Below are positions 17,801 through 27,200 of a stretch of DNA of 64,000 nt, one piece after another. The translations under genes and the position numbers were made by a program. Below the pieces are notes generated by a model that worked only from the letters and a program-made list of their open reading frames with translations, was not told the origin of the DNA and made no database searches. How positions within the stretch are numbered: position 1 is the first letter of the stretch; every line of letters starts with the position of its first letter. The stretch is from CAYSWV01 sp964434865 (lineage in GTDB: Bacteria > Cyanobacteriota > Cyanobacteriia > Thermostichales > Thermostichaceae): contig CAYSWV010000013.1 in the NCBI GenBank assembly GCA_964434865.1, forward strand, positions 25,858 through 89,857, given 5' to 3'.

Positions 17801-18033
17801 TAAGCTTCTAAACCACGGGTTAAAAAGAGACGTTGGTTGATTTCTCCCTCTAGGGCAACCCGCACCGTGCTCAATTGATCAAAGACTCGCGCCTTGGCTT
17901 GCTCAGTAGTTCGCCGATTTTCATACTGACTGATCCGACCCGTGATGGATAAAGTGCCTATCAGTGTTAAGGCAGCGACCAGTATAGGAAACAATGACCC
18001 TTGAAGGGGGGCTACTGGTGAGGTCTGAGGCAT
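14885..18033 (-). CDS. Methyl-accepting-type receptor with CHASE-like sensor and long acidic repeat tail (interrupted by assembly gap)
   Basis: Receptor with TM1 (about 15-32), a CHASE-like periplasmic sensor (about 45-255, with RLFLTRGLEAYI), TM2 (about 265-288), a coiled coil, a HAMP-like element (VEAGNLTVQANM) and a signalling hairpin (VLALNAALVAARASEQRDPRQF). A long D/E/Q-rich tail starts near residue 700. The tail reaches a D-S-Q-N repeat that holds 100 N. Read straight through the N the frame stops at 15052, but the same D-S-Q-N repeat resumes in another frame and continues acidic for 101 codons to TAG at 14885-14887. The true gap length must therefore differ from 100. The protein exceeds 1015 residues. 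Confidence 0.85.
15136..15319 (-). repeat. 12-bp coding tandem repeat (Asp-Ser-Gln-Asn) containing an assembly gap
   Basis: On the minus strand GATAGCCAAAAT is tandemly repeated on both sides of a 100-N placeholder (15192-15291), encoding D-S-Q-N. Copies next to 15136-15165 have drifted to GATCACCAAAGT and GATAGCCAAAGT. The real copy number is unknown. The unit is a multiple of three, so expansion or contraction keeps the reading frame. To stay in frame across the gap, the missing length must be 2 modulo 3. Confidence 0.9.
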
Positions 18034-18152
18034 CGGTTTATCCCTTCCAACTAGTAGATCAAGTCACAACACAGCTATTGGATATCAATTACGTCACACC
18101 CGGTACTTCCTAACCCTACCGATTACTCAACTAGATTACTCAATTACATAGA

Positions 18153-18605
18153 TTACTTAACTACAGGATTCCATAAGATTGGATCAATTAGATCAAAGTT
18201 AAATAACCGAAAAGTAGACGGATCGGGAGTTAGACCCGTTGGCTCTATTGGCTCAGATCCCAAGAATGAGGATGGGAGCTGATCAGCTCGGCGACTACCT
18301 AAGGCTTTATCAACCACAAGACCTACATTAGCTAGAGCCTTAAGCTTTGAGTCTAACCGAACAGCGGTGAGAGTGCTGGTTGCGCCCCTAGAGGTTTCGC
18401 CTAAAATCTGATCCATAGCCACTAACGGAATCACCTGGCCATTGTGATAGATGACCCCCATGATGGCTGTCGCGTAAAACGGCAACGGAAGAACAGCGGC
18501 TCTATCTAAGATCATAATTTCAGCCACCCATTCAAAAGGGATCACCAACCGACAAGCTCCCACCTGGGTCAAAACAAAGCGATTAGTGGACGGGATCGTA
18601 TCCAT
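18153..18605 (-). CDS. CheW-like coupling protein
   Basis: 150-residue single CheW-like domain protein that should bridge receptors to the CheA kinase. Features include the N-terminal strand FVLTQVGACRLVIPFEWVAEI, the central VIYHNGQVIPLVAMDQILG (a hallmark CheW strand-turn-strand), and GLVVDKALGSRR. It lies between the CheY gene (35 bases) and the CHASE receptor (119 bases). It has no ribosome site. Instead a short upstream frame from a duplicated start region ends in TGATG overlapping its ATG (18598-18630). Position and size match pixI/pilI/hmpC-type genes. Confidence 0.9.
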   Translation of the reverse strand: MDTIPSTNRFVLTQVGACRLVIPFEWVAEIMILDRAAVLPLPFYATAIMGVIYHNGQVIPLVAMDQILGETSRGATSTLTAVRLDSKLKALANVGLVVDKALGSRRADQLPSSFLGSEPIEPTGLTPDPSTFRLFNFDLIDPILWNPVVK

Positions 18606-18640
18606 CAGTTAGAGGTATCCATCAGCTAGATCCTATTGAG

Positions 18641-19000
18641 CTAGATCTTTTGTAGAGCCTGAGTTAGGCTATTTCGATCAACAGGCTTTGTCAGATAATC
18701 ATCAGCACCAGCTCGCTTGATTCCATAATCGATCTCAAGGGGGGTCTTTTTACTAGAGCAAAAGATGACTTTCTGATGAGCTGTATCACTGTTAGACCGT
18801 AGTGAGCGCAGAAACTTGTAGCCATCCTGATTCGGCATCACAATATCCAGAAACACAGCTGTGTAATTCCCAGACTTGATTTTGTCTAATGCAGCATTCC
18901 CTGGTTCGGTGCATTCATCAACGTCATGCCCTAAGTCTTGTAAGAGAGTTTTGAGTAAGTGCCGATCAACGGAACTATCATCTACAATTAAAAACCGCAT
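18641..19000 (-). CDS. CheY/PilH-like single-domain response regulator
   Basis: 119-residue stand-alone receiver domain. Visible active-site residues are the acidic pair D7-D8 (FLIVDDSSVDR), the phospho-acceptor D52 (VFLDIVMPNQDG), the switch serine in IFCSSKK and K105 (DYLTKPVD). It should accept phosphate from the CheA hybrid at 7165-9852 and act on the type IV pilus apparatus. GGAG lies eight bases before the start. It sits between the PatA-like gene and the cheW-like gene, the usual order of cyanobacterial pilus chemotaxis operons. Confidence 0.95.
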   Translation of the reverse strand: MRFLIVDDSSVDRHLLKTLLQDLGHDVDECTEPGNAALDKIKSGNYTAVFLDIVMPNQDGYKFLRSLRSNSDTAHQKVIFCSSKKTPLEIDYGIKRAGADDYLTKPVDRNSLTQALQKI

Positions 19001-19031
19001 CGCTCACTCCAAGCTATCTGCAACGTCAACT

Positions 19032-20207
19032 CTAGCGATCCTGAGGTAGAGGAGCAACCTCTTGTAACAGAGCCAGTAGATCAGTCCGGAAGGTAGCTTG
19101 TTCTTCCGGCTTGCTTGGCTTAGCTAAGAACTTGCAGTTGGCCCATTGGGCTCGCCACTGATTCGAAACCGACTTCTCTGCTGTCAACAACACCAAGGGA
19201 ATATCAGCCAATTCGGGTTGGCGTCGAATTTTTTTGATCAGTTCAAATCCAGTAGCTCCTGGCATATTGATATCAAGAAAGACAATCTTGGGTTTGATCA
19301 ACAGGAGCTTCTCTATAGACGTCAAGGCATCTTCAGAGGCTTCAACCTGATAACCCCATTTTGAAACCAATTGGCGAAACTGTTTAATTAAGACAGGGGA
19401 GTCATCGACAATAAAAACACAAGGAGCCTCAGCCGATTGGCTCTGAGCAGAGGGTGGAAACGAAATCACCCCTGATCGAACCAGCCCTGAAAAAGTTTTG
19501 GCCACTTCTAGAGGATCTTTACCGAGTCCTTCAGCAATCTGTCCTAGCGTGCGGCCGGCGCTGGTAATCTTCTGGAGCTGTTGTTTTTGAGGACCACCAA
19601 AGGCACTCTCGGCTAGCTTTTGGGCATCTAGCTGAGGCACTGCATTGATCGATGGTACATACTGCCGCATTTGTTGCCACAGCAGTTGTCGCTGACTAGC
19701 TTCTGTGATTAGATTATCTAGATCAAATCCTAAAACAGGCGATTGAGCCACCACCTGAAAATCTTCGATAAAGGTAGCCTGACCTTGATGACTGGAGATG
19801 TAAGCATCAAAATCAGCTAGAACTTTTAGTCGAATAGCTTGGACCGCTTCGTCGTAGCTAAGTACGTTCATCTTTTCTAAGCGACCCAGCATATTGCCCA
19901 AACGACCTAATTGATCAGGGGTTAGGCTAGACTCCAAAGATTGGATCGCTTGTTTACCCGCTTCTGCACGTAAACGAGTAATGTACTGCTGCAACACTGC
20001 TACAAAGGGAGACCACGACAAGCGGTGTGCTCCAGAGAATACAACTTTTCCTTGTGACAGAGCGATATACCAGGGCTTAGACGTAGACTTTGACACACCA
20101 AATTCAAAAGTCCAGTAGCCTGTTAAGGGTTCTTGCGAGATCTGCCGGAGCTTCTCAACAAAATTGTGGGACTCAAAGGAGAACTGGAGCGGAGCAGTTG
20201 TCATCAT
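19032..20207 (-). CDS. PatA-family response regulator (PATAN/DUF4388 plus receiver)
   Basis: First gene of the chemosensory operon. The N-terminal part (about 1-110, with LRQISQEPLTGYWTFEF and WYIALSQGKVVFSG) matches the PATAN/DUF4388 domain of PatA/PixG/PilG-type proteins. A helical middle is followed by a C-terminal receiver (about 260-380) with FIVDDSP, the phospho-acceptor in IVFLDINMPG and LAKPSKPE. There is no DNA-binding domain, so output is by protein contact, probably with the pilus motor. The frame is open to a TTG at 20222. ATG 20207 (or 20204) is chosen, giving about 391 residues. Confidence 0.92.
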   Translation of the reverse strand: MMTTAPLQFSFESHNFVEKLRQISQEPLTGYWTFEFGVSKSTSKPWYIALSQGKVVFSGAHRLSWSPFVAVLQQYITRLRAEAGKQAIQSLESSLTPDQLGRLGNMLGRLEKMNVLSYDEAVQAIRLKVLADFDAYISSHQGQATFIEDFQVVAQSPVLGFDLDNLITEASQRQLLWQQMRQYVPSINAVPQLDAQKLAESAFGGPQKQQLQKITSAGRTLGQIAEGLGKDPLEVAKTFSGLVRSGVISFPPSAQSQSAEAPCVFIVDDSPVLIKQFRQLVSKWGYQVEASEDALTSIEKLLLIKPKIVFLDINMPGATGFELIKKIRRQPELADIPLVLLTAEKSVSNQWRAQWANCKFLAKPSKPEEQATFRTDLLALLQEVAPLPQDR

Positions 20208-20221
20208 TAGTAAACTCGTCA

Positions 20222-20227
20222 ATTATA
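20222..20227 (-). promoter_or_regulatory. Candidate -10 box of the chemosensory operon
   Basis: A perfect TATAAT on the minus strand lies 14 bases upstream of the PatA-like ATG. No good -35 box is at 16-18 bases, and the implied leader would be under ten bases. It is therefore a weak candidate, supported only by the exact match and position. Confidence 0.25.
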
Positions 20228-20320
20228 AAGTGTGCCATTCAGCAAACTAAAGAGGACCCGATCTTTACTGTAGATCATCTTAACCACTAAGCTAAAACTT
20301 AACATCTTGAAATCAAATTA

Positions 20321-20342
20321 TTAGGTACTTTAGACTACCTAA
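20321..20342. promoter_or_regulatory. 7-bp dyad upstream of the chemosensory operon
   Basis: TTAGGTA (20321-20327) and TACCTAA (20336-20342) form a perfect inverted repeat with an 8-base spacer in AT-rich DNA, about 115 bases upstream of the PatA-like start. The 15-base half-site spacing fits a dimeric regulator. It could equally be the end of the leftward small gene at 20451-20702. Confidence 0.3.
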
Positions 20343-20450
20343 AATTAATTAACAGTCATTTTTAGAAGCTCTTGATCAGGTCACCCATCAAGACCAGTTA
20401 ACTACAGATTCCAGTTGACTACAGTTGACTACAGATTAAGGTATCAATAA

Positions 20451-20702
20451 TTAAGCTCTTAACTCAGCCCAAACTCCAAACTGATTTTGATCTTGAACAA
20501 TAATAGACAACACTCCATGATCTAGATCGTGACGACAAGCTTTAATAGCATCTTGCAAACGGGGATGAGACTGTCGATTGATAAAGTCATGTCCCCGATA
20601 ACGAATTCCACTTTGTTGGCCATCACGAGTCTGGAACTGAGTAGCTTGATCAACATCTGAAGTGGCAAGTACCAACATCTTTGAATCCCCCCGTAGCACC
20701 AT
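20451..20702 (-). CDS. Small conserved-looking protein of unknown function
   Basis: 83 codons (75 if the second ATG at 20678 is used; GGGGGA precedes that ATG). The sequence is protein-like and soluble: an ATSDVDQATQFQTRDGQQSG segment, then paired H/Y/R residues (IRYRGHDFINRQSHPRLQD), a helix with AIKACRHDLDHG, and a final strand LSIIVQDQNQFGVWAEL. It resembles small hypothetical proteins I associate with cyanobacteria, but no function can be named. It is read in the same direction as the chemosensory operon, with about 245 bases between. Confidence 0.6.
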   Translation of the reverse strand: MVLRGDSKMLVLATSDVDQATQFQTRDGQQSGIRYRGHDFINRQSHPRLQDAIKACRHDLDHGVLSIIVQDQNQFGVWAELRA

Positions 20703-20966
20703 AGCTTGATGGTATTGTGAACTACCGGTAGATCACTTGCGCCGAATCGCTTAATAGGGATGACTCTAAACACGTATCTGCTAGCATGGAGCCGAAATAA
20801 TGGCTTTATTTAAGGATATCTTCACAATTAGATGATTTCCACCTAGATACAGTCTCGCAGCTCCAAGCCCATTGATCTCCAGGCTTGCCTAAGTAAAAAT
20901 CTCCATCCTCATACTCACCTAAAAATCAGGTTAGACTGACTATATTGCATATTGTTAAAAATCTTC

Positions 20967-22250
20967 ATGATTGCAGCATCCCAGGGAGCCGCTTCTAAGT
21001 TTGACATTCTGATTGTTGGAGCGGGCATGGTAGGTTTAACGTTAGCCGCCGCTCTAGCTAAGACCTCGTTGACCGTTGGTTTGATTGAGGCTCGTGATCT
21101 AAGTGTGGGGCCGGGGGCCGATGGTCGCTCCAGTGCCTTGGCATTAGGTACGATCAGACTGCTAGATCAACTGGGAGCCTGGTCTATGATGCAGGCTTTG
21201 GGGGTATCTCCGATCTATCAAATTCAAGTTTCAGATGGTCAGTTTTCAGGGATATCTCGGCTTTCCCGTGAGGATATTCAAGTTGAAGCCTTGGGGTACA
21301 TTGTTGAAAATACGGTGACGCAAACAGCTCTACGTCATCTTATTCATCAGGCTGATAACATTCAACTTATGTATCCAGCTACTGTGCAAGCCATTCAACA
21401 ACAGACTGAAGAGGTTCAAGTCCTTATAGACTATCAGGGTGAATTGAGATCCATAACGGCTCAACTTGTGGTGGGGGCTGATGGGAGTCGTTCCCTGATT
21501 CGGCACTTAGCTGATATTTCTTGTTCAGATTGGCCGTATCGCCAGGCTTGTGTTGTCACAACAGTCACGACTGAGCAGCCACATCATCATGTTGCCTACG
21601 AGCGCTTTCAACCCAGTGGCCCCTTTGCCATTTTGCCTATGGTGGGCCTAGATCCATCTGAATCTTCCTGTCGCAGTTGTGTAGTTTGGACGATCCGATC
21701 GCAAGATCGAGATCAGATCATGAGTTTAAAGGATGAGCCGTTTATCCAAACTATGATGCCAGCTTTTGGTGAGCATTTAGGTCAGATTACCTCAGTGTCA
21801 TCCCGGGCCTGTTACCAACCTCGTCGTTTACATAGCCATTGTTACTACGCTAGTCGAGTTGCTTTAGTCGGTGATGCTGCCCATTCGACTCATCCTGTAG
21901 GGGGGCAAGGGGTCAATATGGGGATGCGAGATGTGGCCTTACTAGCTACGTTGCTAAGTCAAGCCCATTACACCTATGAAGATGTTGGGTCGCCTGATCT
22001 CTTGAAGATCTATAATCGGGCTCGACGCCTAGAAAATGGGGGGGTCTTGCTAGGAACTGACTTGGCTAATCGTCTCTTTTCCAATCAAGTGTTCCCTTTA
22101 CAATGGAGTCGGCGCTTAGGGCTGATCGGTTTAAATTGGATCCCACCTGTCAAAAAACTGATTATGCGCCAGGCTATGGGCATTGCCCCTTATCAGCCTC
22201 AACTCAAGCAAGATGCCATGTTACAGCCAGTGCTAACTCGAAGCCATTAA
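20967..22250 (+). CDS. FAD-dependent monooxygenase of the UbiH/COQ6 family
   Basis: Aromatic-ring hydroxylase of the flavoprotein monooxygenase family; relatives hydroxylate quinone precursors. The 428 residues contain the Rossmann motif ILIVGAGMVGLTLA near the N terminus, the second FAD motif VVGADGSRSLIRHLA (about 170-185), and the third motif ALVGDAAHSTHPVGGQGVN (about 295-313). A TTG at 20952 extends the frame by five codons. ATG 20967 is preferred, though neither has a clear ribosome site. A role in plastoquinone or another isoprenoid quinone pathway is plausible but inferred. The last 18 bases overlap the opposite AraC remnant. Confidence 0.88.
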   Translation: MIAASQGAASKFDILIVGAGMVGLTLAAALAKTSLTVGLIEARDLSVGPGADGRSSALALGTIRLLDQLGAWSMMQALGVSPIYQIQVSDGQFSGISRLSREDIQVEALGYIVENTVTQTALRHLIHQADNIQLMYPATVQAIQQQTEEVQVLIDYQGELRSITAQLVVGADGSRSLIRHLADISCSDWPYRQACVVTTVTTEQPHHHVAYERFQPSGPFAILPMVGLDPSESSCRSCVVWTIRSQDRDQIMSLKDEPFIQTMMPAFGEHLGQITSVSSRACYQPRRLHSHCYYASRVALVGDAAHSTHPVGGQGVNMGMRDVALLATLLSQAHYTYEDVGSPDLLKIYNRARRLENGGVLLGTDLANRLFSNQVFPLQWSRRLGLIGLNWIPPVKKLIMRQAMGIAPYQPQLKQDAMLQPVLTRSH

Positions 22251-22490
22251 AGCTTTTGAAATACCTGGAACAGTTCTAATCATCTTTTCAACATTGTGAG
22301 ATTGATCACGCCAGACGTAGGGTTGGCCATAGTTCAAAATCAATTCGGCATATCCATCGGGGAGTATCAGTTCACGCAGTGCGGGTTGCCCAATTGGAAA
22401 CCGCAAAATCCAGTAACACCTGATATAGGAGGACAGCAATGGGTGAGGTGAACTGATCTGGTAGTGTAGATGCTGAATAGGCGATGGCAT
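22233..22490 (-). pseudogene. Truncated N-terminal domain of an AraC-type regulator
   Basis: 85 codons matching the N-terminal sensory region (DUF6597-like) of certain AraC family regulators: an HPLLSSYIRCYWILRFP segment, then RELILPDGYAELILNYG. The rest of the sensor and the whole helix-turn-helix region are missing. The frame stops inside the 3' end of the oppositely oriented UbiH-type gene, which itself looks intact. The simplest reading is a gene decapitated at its 3' end by rearrangement. A stand-alone sensor domain is possible but less likely. Confidence 0.6.
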
Positions 22491-22843
22491 AGCACAGTTT
22501 TGGACGGTTTTTGTCTGCTTAGCTACCTTTTAAGTCATTATATGCTGATTTTGTCAACCTATCTATCCTACAGTTCAAAAACTCTTGGGCACAACGACCT
22601 AAAAAACGAAATACTGAGTCTACAATGAATGGACTTAGAGAGTAACCTTGAATGGACTTAGAGAGTAACCTTGAATGNNNNNNNNNNNNNNNNNNNNNNN
22701 NNNNNNNNNNNNNNNNNNNNNNNNNNNNNNNNNNNNNNNNNNNNNNNNNNNNNNNNNNNNNNNNNNNNNNNNNNNNNCAATGAATGGACTTAGAGAGTAA
22801 CCTTGAATGGACTTAGAGAGTAACCTTGAATGCAGGATAGGCT
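22491..22843. other. Intergenic region with tandem repeats and assembly gap upstream of moaA
   Basis: Contains the 5' flank of the AraC remnant (22491-22620, no feature recognised) and the 23-bp tandem repeat with its 100-N gap (22628-22832). The moaA ribosome site AGGATAGG (22834-22841) abuts the last repeat copy. Confidence 0.8.
22628..22832. repeat. 23-bp tandem repeat flanking an assembly gap
   Basis: A 23-base unit starting AATGGACTTAGAG and ending AACCTTG occurs twice before (22628-22650, 22651-22673) and twice after (22783-22805, 22806-22828) a 100-N placeholder (22678-22777). Partial copies (AATG) are at both inner and outer borders. The same CAATG precedes the first full copy on both sides, so the assembler may have folded a longer array. 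The true copy number is unknown. Copies are identical, with no variable spacers, so this is not a CRISPR array. Confidence 0.9.
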
Positions 22844-23821
22844 ATGTTAACTGTTAACTATCTTCGCCTCAGTCTCATTGACAAGTGCAACTTTCGATGT
22901 CAATACTGCATGCCGTCAGCCGAAGAGATCCAGTGGCTGGCTACCGAATATCTGTTACGTGACGATGAGATCCTGACGCTTTTAAAAGAAGTCTTTCTGC
23001 CTCTTGGCATCAATTGTTTTCGGCTAACAGGAGGCGAACCCTTACTCCGCCCTGGCGTGCTCTCATTAGTCCGGGCCATTTGTCAACTACCTGGGGTTAA
23101 GGATGTAGCCATGACGACAAATGCCTACAACTTAGCTCCCCAAGCAGACGCGCTGTACCAGGCTGGCCTCCGGCGAATCAACATTAGCCTAGACTCCCTA
23201 GATCCTCAGATATTTAAACAGATCACAGGTCGAGATCTATGGCAACGGGTTTGGGCTGGTATTCAAGCTGCTTATACGGTTGGGTTTAATCCTTTGAAGT
23301 TGAATGTTGTGGTAATTCCTGGTGTCAATGATCATGAAGTTGAAGCTCTAGCGGCCCTAACTTTACACCGTCGTTGGCATGTCAGGTTTATTGAGTTTAT
23401 GCCTATTGGCAACGGGGAGTTGTTTGATCAAGCTGGGTGGATCGACTCTGAACATCTACGGCAACGCATTCGATCTCGCTATGGCTTGGACTCAGGTTGG
23501 GTCCCAGGGAATGGACCTGCTGATGTCTTTCAGATCCCCGGTGCTCAAGGCACTTTAGGTTTTATTAGTCAAATGTCAGACTGTTTCTGTGATCGATGTA
23601 ATCGCGTTAGATTATCAGCTGATGGCTGGCTACGCCCCTGCTTATTAAATGAATCAGGTCAAATCGATCTAAAAACATCTCTACGTCAAGGTGTCTCTGT
23701 TCAAGAGTTACGTCAATCAGTTCAAGATCTGTTGATGATCAAACCTGATATTAACTTTAAACTTCGAGATAAAGGTACTACTGATAGCTACAGCCGAACA
23801 ATGTCTCAAATTGGGGGTTAA
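22844..23821 (+). CDS. moaA: GTP 3',8-cyclase MoaA (molybdenum cofactor biosynthesis)
   Basis: Radical SAM enzyme that converts GTP to 3',8-cyclo-GTP, the first step of molybdopterin synthesis. The 325 residues begin YLRLSLIDKCNFRCQYCMP, with the CxxxCxxC cluster motif at about residues 15-22, followed by GGEPLLRP. Near residues 247-268 the second 4Fe-4S cysteines appear in CFCDRCNRVRLSADGWLRPC. The C-terminal Gly-Gly needed for GTP handling is present (QIGG). ATG 22844 is preceded by AGGATAGG next to the 23-bp repeat array, so repeat copy number could affect expression. No other moa gene is in the window. Confidence 0.95.
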   Translation: MLTVNYLRLSLIDKCNFRCQYCMPSAEEIQWLATEYLLRDDEILTLLKEVFLPLGINCFRLTGGEPLLRPGVLSLVRAICQLPGVKDVAMTTNAYNLAPQADALYQAGLRRINISLDSLDPQIFKQITGRDLWQRVWAGIQAAYTVGFNPLKLNVVVIPGVNDHEVEALAALTLHRRWHVRFIEFMPIGNGELFDQAGWIDSEHLRQRIRSRYGLDSGWVPGNGPADVFQIPGAQGTLGFISQMSDCFCDRCNRVRLSADGWLRPCLLNESGQIDLKTSLRQGVSVQELRQSVQDLLMIKPDINFKLRDKGTTDSYSRTMSQIGG

Positions 23822-24208
23822 GGGCAGCCATTGCTCCTGTTGTTTGGATTGCTCTTAGATTGATCATTTGTAGTCTATTGTCGTCATGCATAATGGCAAC
23901 AAATCGAGTCGTCTAGGCACGAATCTCAGGGGTATCTCGGGGGGTAAGAATCAAGGCTACTAATATTTGATAAATTTATTCCGCTATGATCAATTAAGAC
24001 AGAATTTGAGGTATCCTAGCTTTGGTTTGATCAAATCAAGTTTTGATGAATCGTTTAATGGTAATTGTTGATAGGAGTTCTGGTATTGTGAATACTGGTA
24101 TTGTGAATAAATGATCTAAACATGGAATGCTAAACATGGAATGAATTGATCTAAAGCTACCTCGTTTACGGTTCTGAAGTGTCCATTCTAGCTTGATTGA
24201 GATCACCA
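23822..24208. other. Intergenic region moaA/sbcC with short duplications
   Basis: About 385 bases with no supported gene. Two local duplications are visible near 24080-24142: TGGTATTGTGAATA twice and AAACATGGAATG twice. They are the same kind of micro-repeat seen elsewhere in the window. Confidence 0.6.
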
Positions 24209-27200
24209 GTGATTCCTATTCGTTTAACCCTGCATCAGTTTTTGAGCTATCGATCTGCGGTTCTAGACTTCACTGGAATCCATACTGCCTGTATTTCTGG
24301 ACCTAATGGAGCGGGTAAGTCTGCGTTATTGGAGGCTTTAACCTGGGGAATTTGGGGGCAAAGCCGGGCTAGTAATGACGATGATCTGATTCATAAAGGG
24401 GCAACTGAAACCCAAGTTGAAGTTATCTATGAGTCGCGAGATCAAGTCTATCGGATCCTACGAACTCGCAGTTTACAGAGCAGCACTCATTTAGAATGGC
24501 AAATTCAATCCATATCTGGGTGGCGATCATTAACCCGTAAAGGCCTAAGAGCCACTCAACAGGCTATTCAAGCCCAGTTACACCTAGATTATGAGACCTT
24601 CATCAATTCAGCCTATTTACGGCAAGGACGGGCAGATGAATTTACCGTTAAGCGACCAGGAGAGCGCAAACAAATCTTAGCTGAAATTCTAAAGTTGGGT
24701 GATTATGAAAGTCTGGCTGAGCAGTGCCGGGATCATGCCAAAACAGCAAAACTTCAGTCTGAGGTATTGTTAAAACAATTGAATCGGAGTCAGGAGCAAA
24801 AAGCAGAAATCTCAACTATCCAGTCTAATCTCGAAACCCTCCAGCAGCAATTGCAGCTTTTGCAAACTGAGCAGGCCTCTGACCAAGAGCAGCTTCAATG
24901 TCTTAAAGAGCAAGCCGAACAGCGTCAGACCTTGCATCAACACTATCAGAACCTGACTCAGCAGTTGACTAATTTAACAGAGACCTTACAAACCACTGAA
25001 AATCAGTGGCGCCACTGTCGTCAGCAGCAACAAGAGCTTGAAGATCTACTGCACCGCGAACCATTAATCTTGAAGGGATCGCAACGTTATGAAGTCGCCT
25101 TTGAAGAAGATCAACGGTTAAATCAACTATTTCAACGGCATCAAGCTCTAACTCAAGACCGTCATCAGCTACAGGATCAACTGACACAACATCAACAAAA
25201 ACAAATTCTTGATCTGCAACACCAGAAAGCTGAATTAGCAGCCTTAAATCATCAGCGTCAGTCCGATCATCATATCCTCCAAGATCAAGAACGAATCACT
25301 CAAGCCTTACAAACTTACCGACATGCCAAAGAGGCTTTAACTCTATTTGACCGCAAGCATGGACAGGCTGCTCCTTTACTAGCTCAGCACCAGGTCTTAG
25401 CGCAGCAACTGCAACAGCAAAAAGGTCAACTGCTAACACGCCGCTCTGTGATTCAAGAACAAATTGACTCGATCCAAACTCAACAAGCCCAATGGCAAGA
25501 GGCCCAACAAACTGTCCTTGTTATTGAAGCAGAGCTAGCCACTTTACAAAAGCAGCGGGTCTATCGGCAACGCGTTTATGAAAAAGCTCAAGAGCGCCGC
25601 TTGTTTGTTTATAAATTACAAGAACGGTTACGCAGTCTCCAGCGACAATGGCAGTTAGTCGAAGAAGCTCAACATCTGATCCGGAGAGAAAATGCCACCA
25701 ACACCTCATCCAGCACCCCAGTTGCATGTCCATTATGCACACAACGCTTGACAGAAACACTCCGGCAAACGGTACTAGATAAGCAATTGCAAGAATTATC
25801 TGATCTGGAAGCTGAAATGCTGGTTATTCGTGAGCAGCTTGCCGTTGCTGACCGAGAAATTGAATTGTTAGATCTTGAATATCAGTCGCTTTCAGATGAG
25901 CTGGATGTCATTGAACGTCAACAGGAAGCCAAAGGCCGATTCCAGTACCAGGTTGAATCAGGTCGGACACAGCTAGCACAGCTTCAACAGTTGCAACAAC
26001 AGCTTGAAAGAATTGAAACAACCCTTGCTACTGAAACCTACGCAGCCTCAGTACAGGAACAACTCGCCAAGCTAGAAGCTGAACTAGCAGCTCTAGGTTA
26101 TGATGAGAAAGACCATACCCTATGTCGCAATGAGGTCGATCGTTGGCGTTGGGCTGAGAGTAAAAGTTCTGAACTGAAAAAAGCTCAATCTCGTCAAGCT
26201 AAGTTAGAGCATGATATTCAACTGTTACATCAATCTATCCAGGCTGCTGAAGCTAGCTTTGAAACCTCTCCTCAAACTCAAGCCCTCAAACAGACTCTCC
26301 AGGCATTAGATCAGTCCATTGAATCTTTGGGTTATGATGTTAGTTATCATCAAGCGGTTCGCTCTGAGCTAACTCAAACTCATATCTGGTTAAGCCAACG
26401 TGAAACCCTCTATCAGGCTCATCAGCAGTTACCAGACTGTCAAGCCCGCTGCCAAACCTTGGTAGCCCAGCTTCAGCAACAACGTCAAACCTTCACCCAG
26501 TCAACTCGTAAACTTGAAGAGCTGCATCAACAGCTAACTCAATTACCCATCGTCACTGAATCTCAAATTAAAACGGTAACAGCCAGAATAACTCAGCGTC
26601 GCCATCACCTCGATCAACTCATTGCTCAGATTGGAGCCACCCAACAGCGATTAGAACAAAAACAACAGCTAGATCAGGAACAAGCAACGCTAACTCAACA
26701 ACTGCACCAGATTCGACATCAAACTCAAGTCTATCAAGAGCTAGCTCATGCATTTGGGCGCAATGGCATTCCAGCTTTGATCATTGAAAATGCTCTACCT
26801 GAGTTAGAAGCGGAAGCCAATCGAATTTTAGCGCGGTTGACTGCCAACCAATTGCACCTCAAGTTTGTAACTCAGCGATCAGGCCGTCGTTCTAGCAAAT
26901 TGATCGATACCTTAGATATTTTCATTGCTGACACTCAAGGTACTCGTCCTTATGAGACTTATTCTGGAGGTGAGGCCTTCCGAATTAACTTTGCGATTCG
27001 CCTGGCTTTGTCCCAGTTCTTGGCTCAACGGGCTGGAGCTCGACTGCAAACGCTCTTGATTGATGAAGGTTTTGGGAGTCAGGATCAGACCGGTCGTCAA
27101 CAGCTGGTCGCTGCTATCAATGCTGTTGCACCTGATTTTGCCCGGATCTTAGTTATCACTCACATTCCAAACCTTAAGGATGCTTTTTCTCAGCGAATTG

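Noticed and set aside
20522..20773. Second 83-codon frame overlapping the small gene at 20451-20702
   Set aside because: It overlaps on the same strand in another frame. The other frame has the better protein character and a GGGGGA site.
22628..22832. Possible CRISPR array
   Set aside because: The 23-bp units are directly adjacent with no variable spacers and there are no cas genes nearby.
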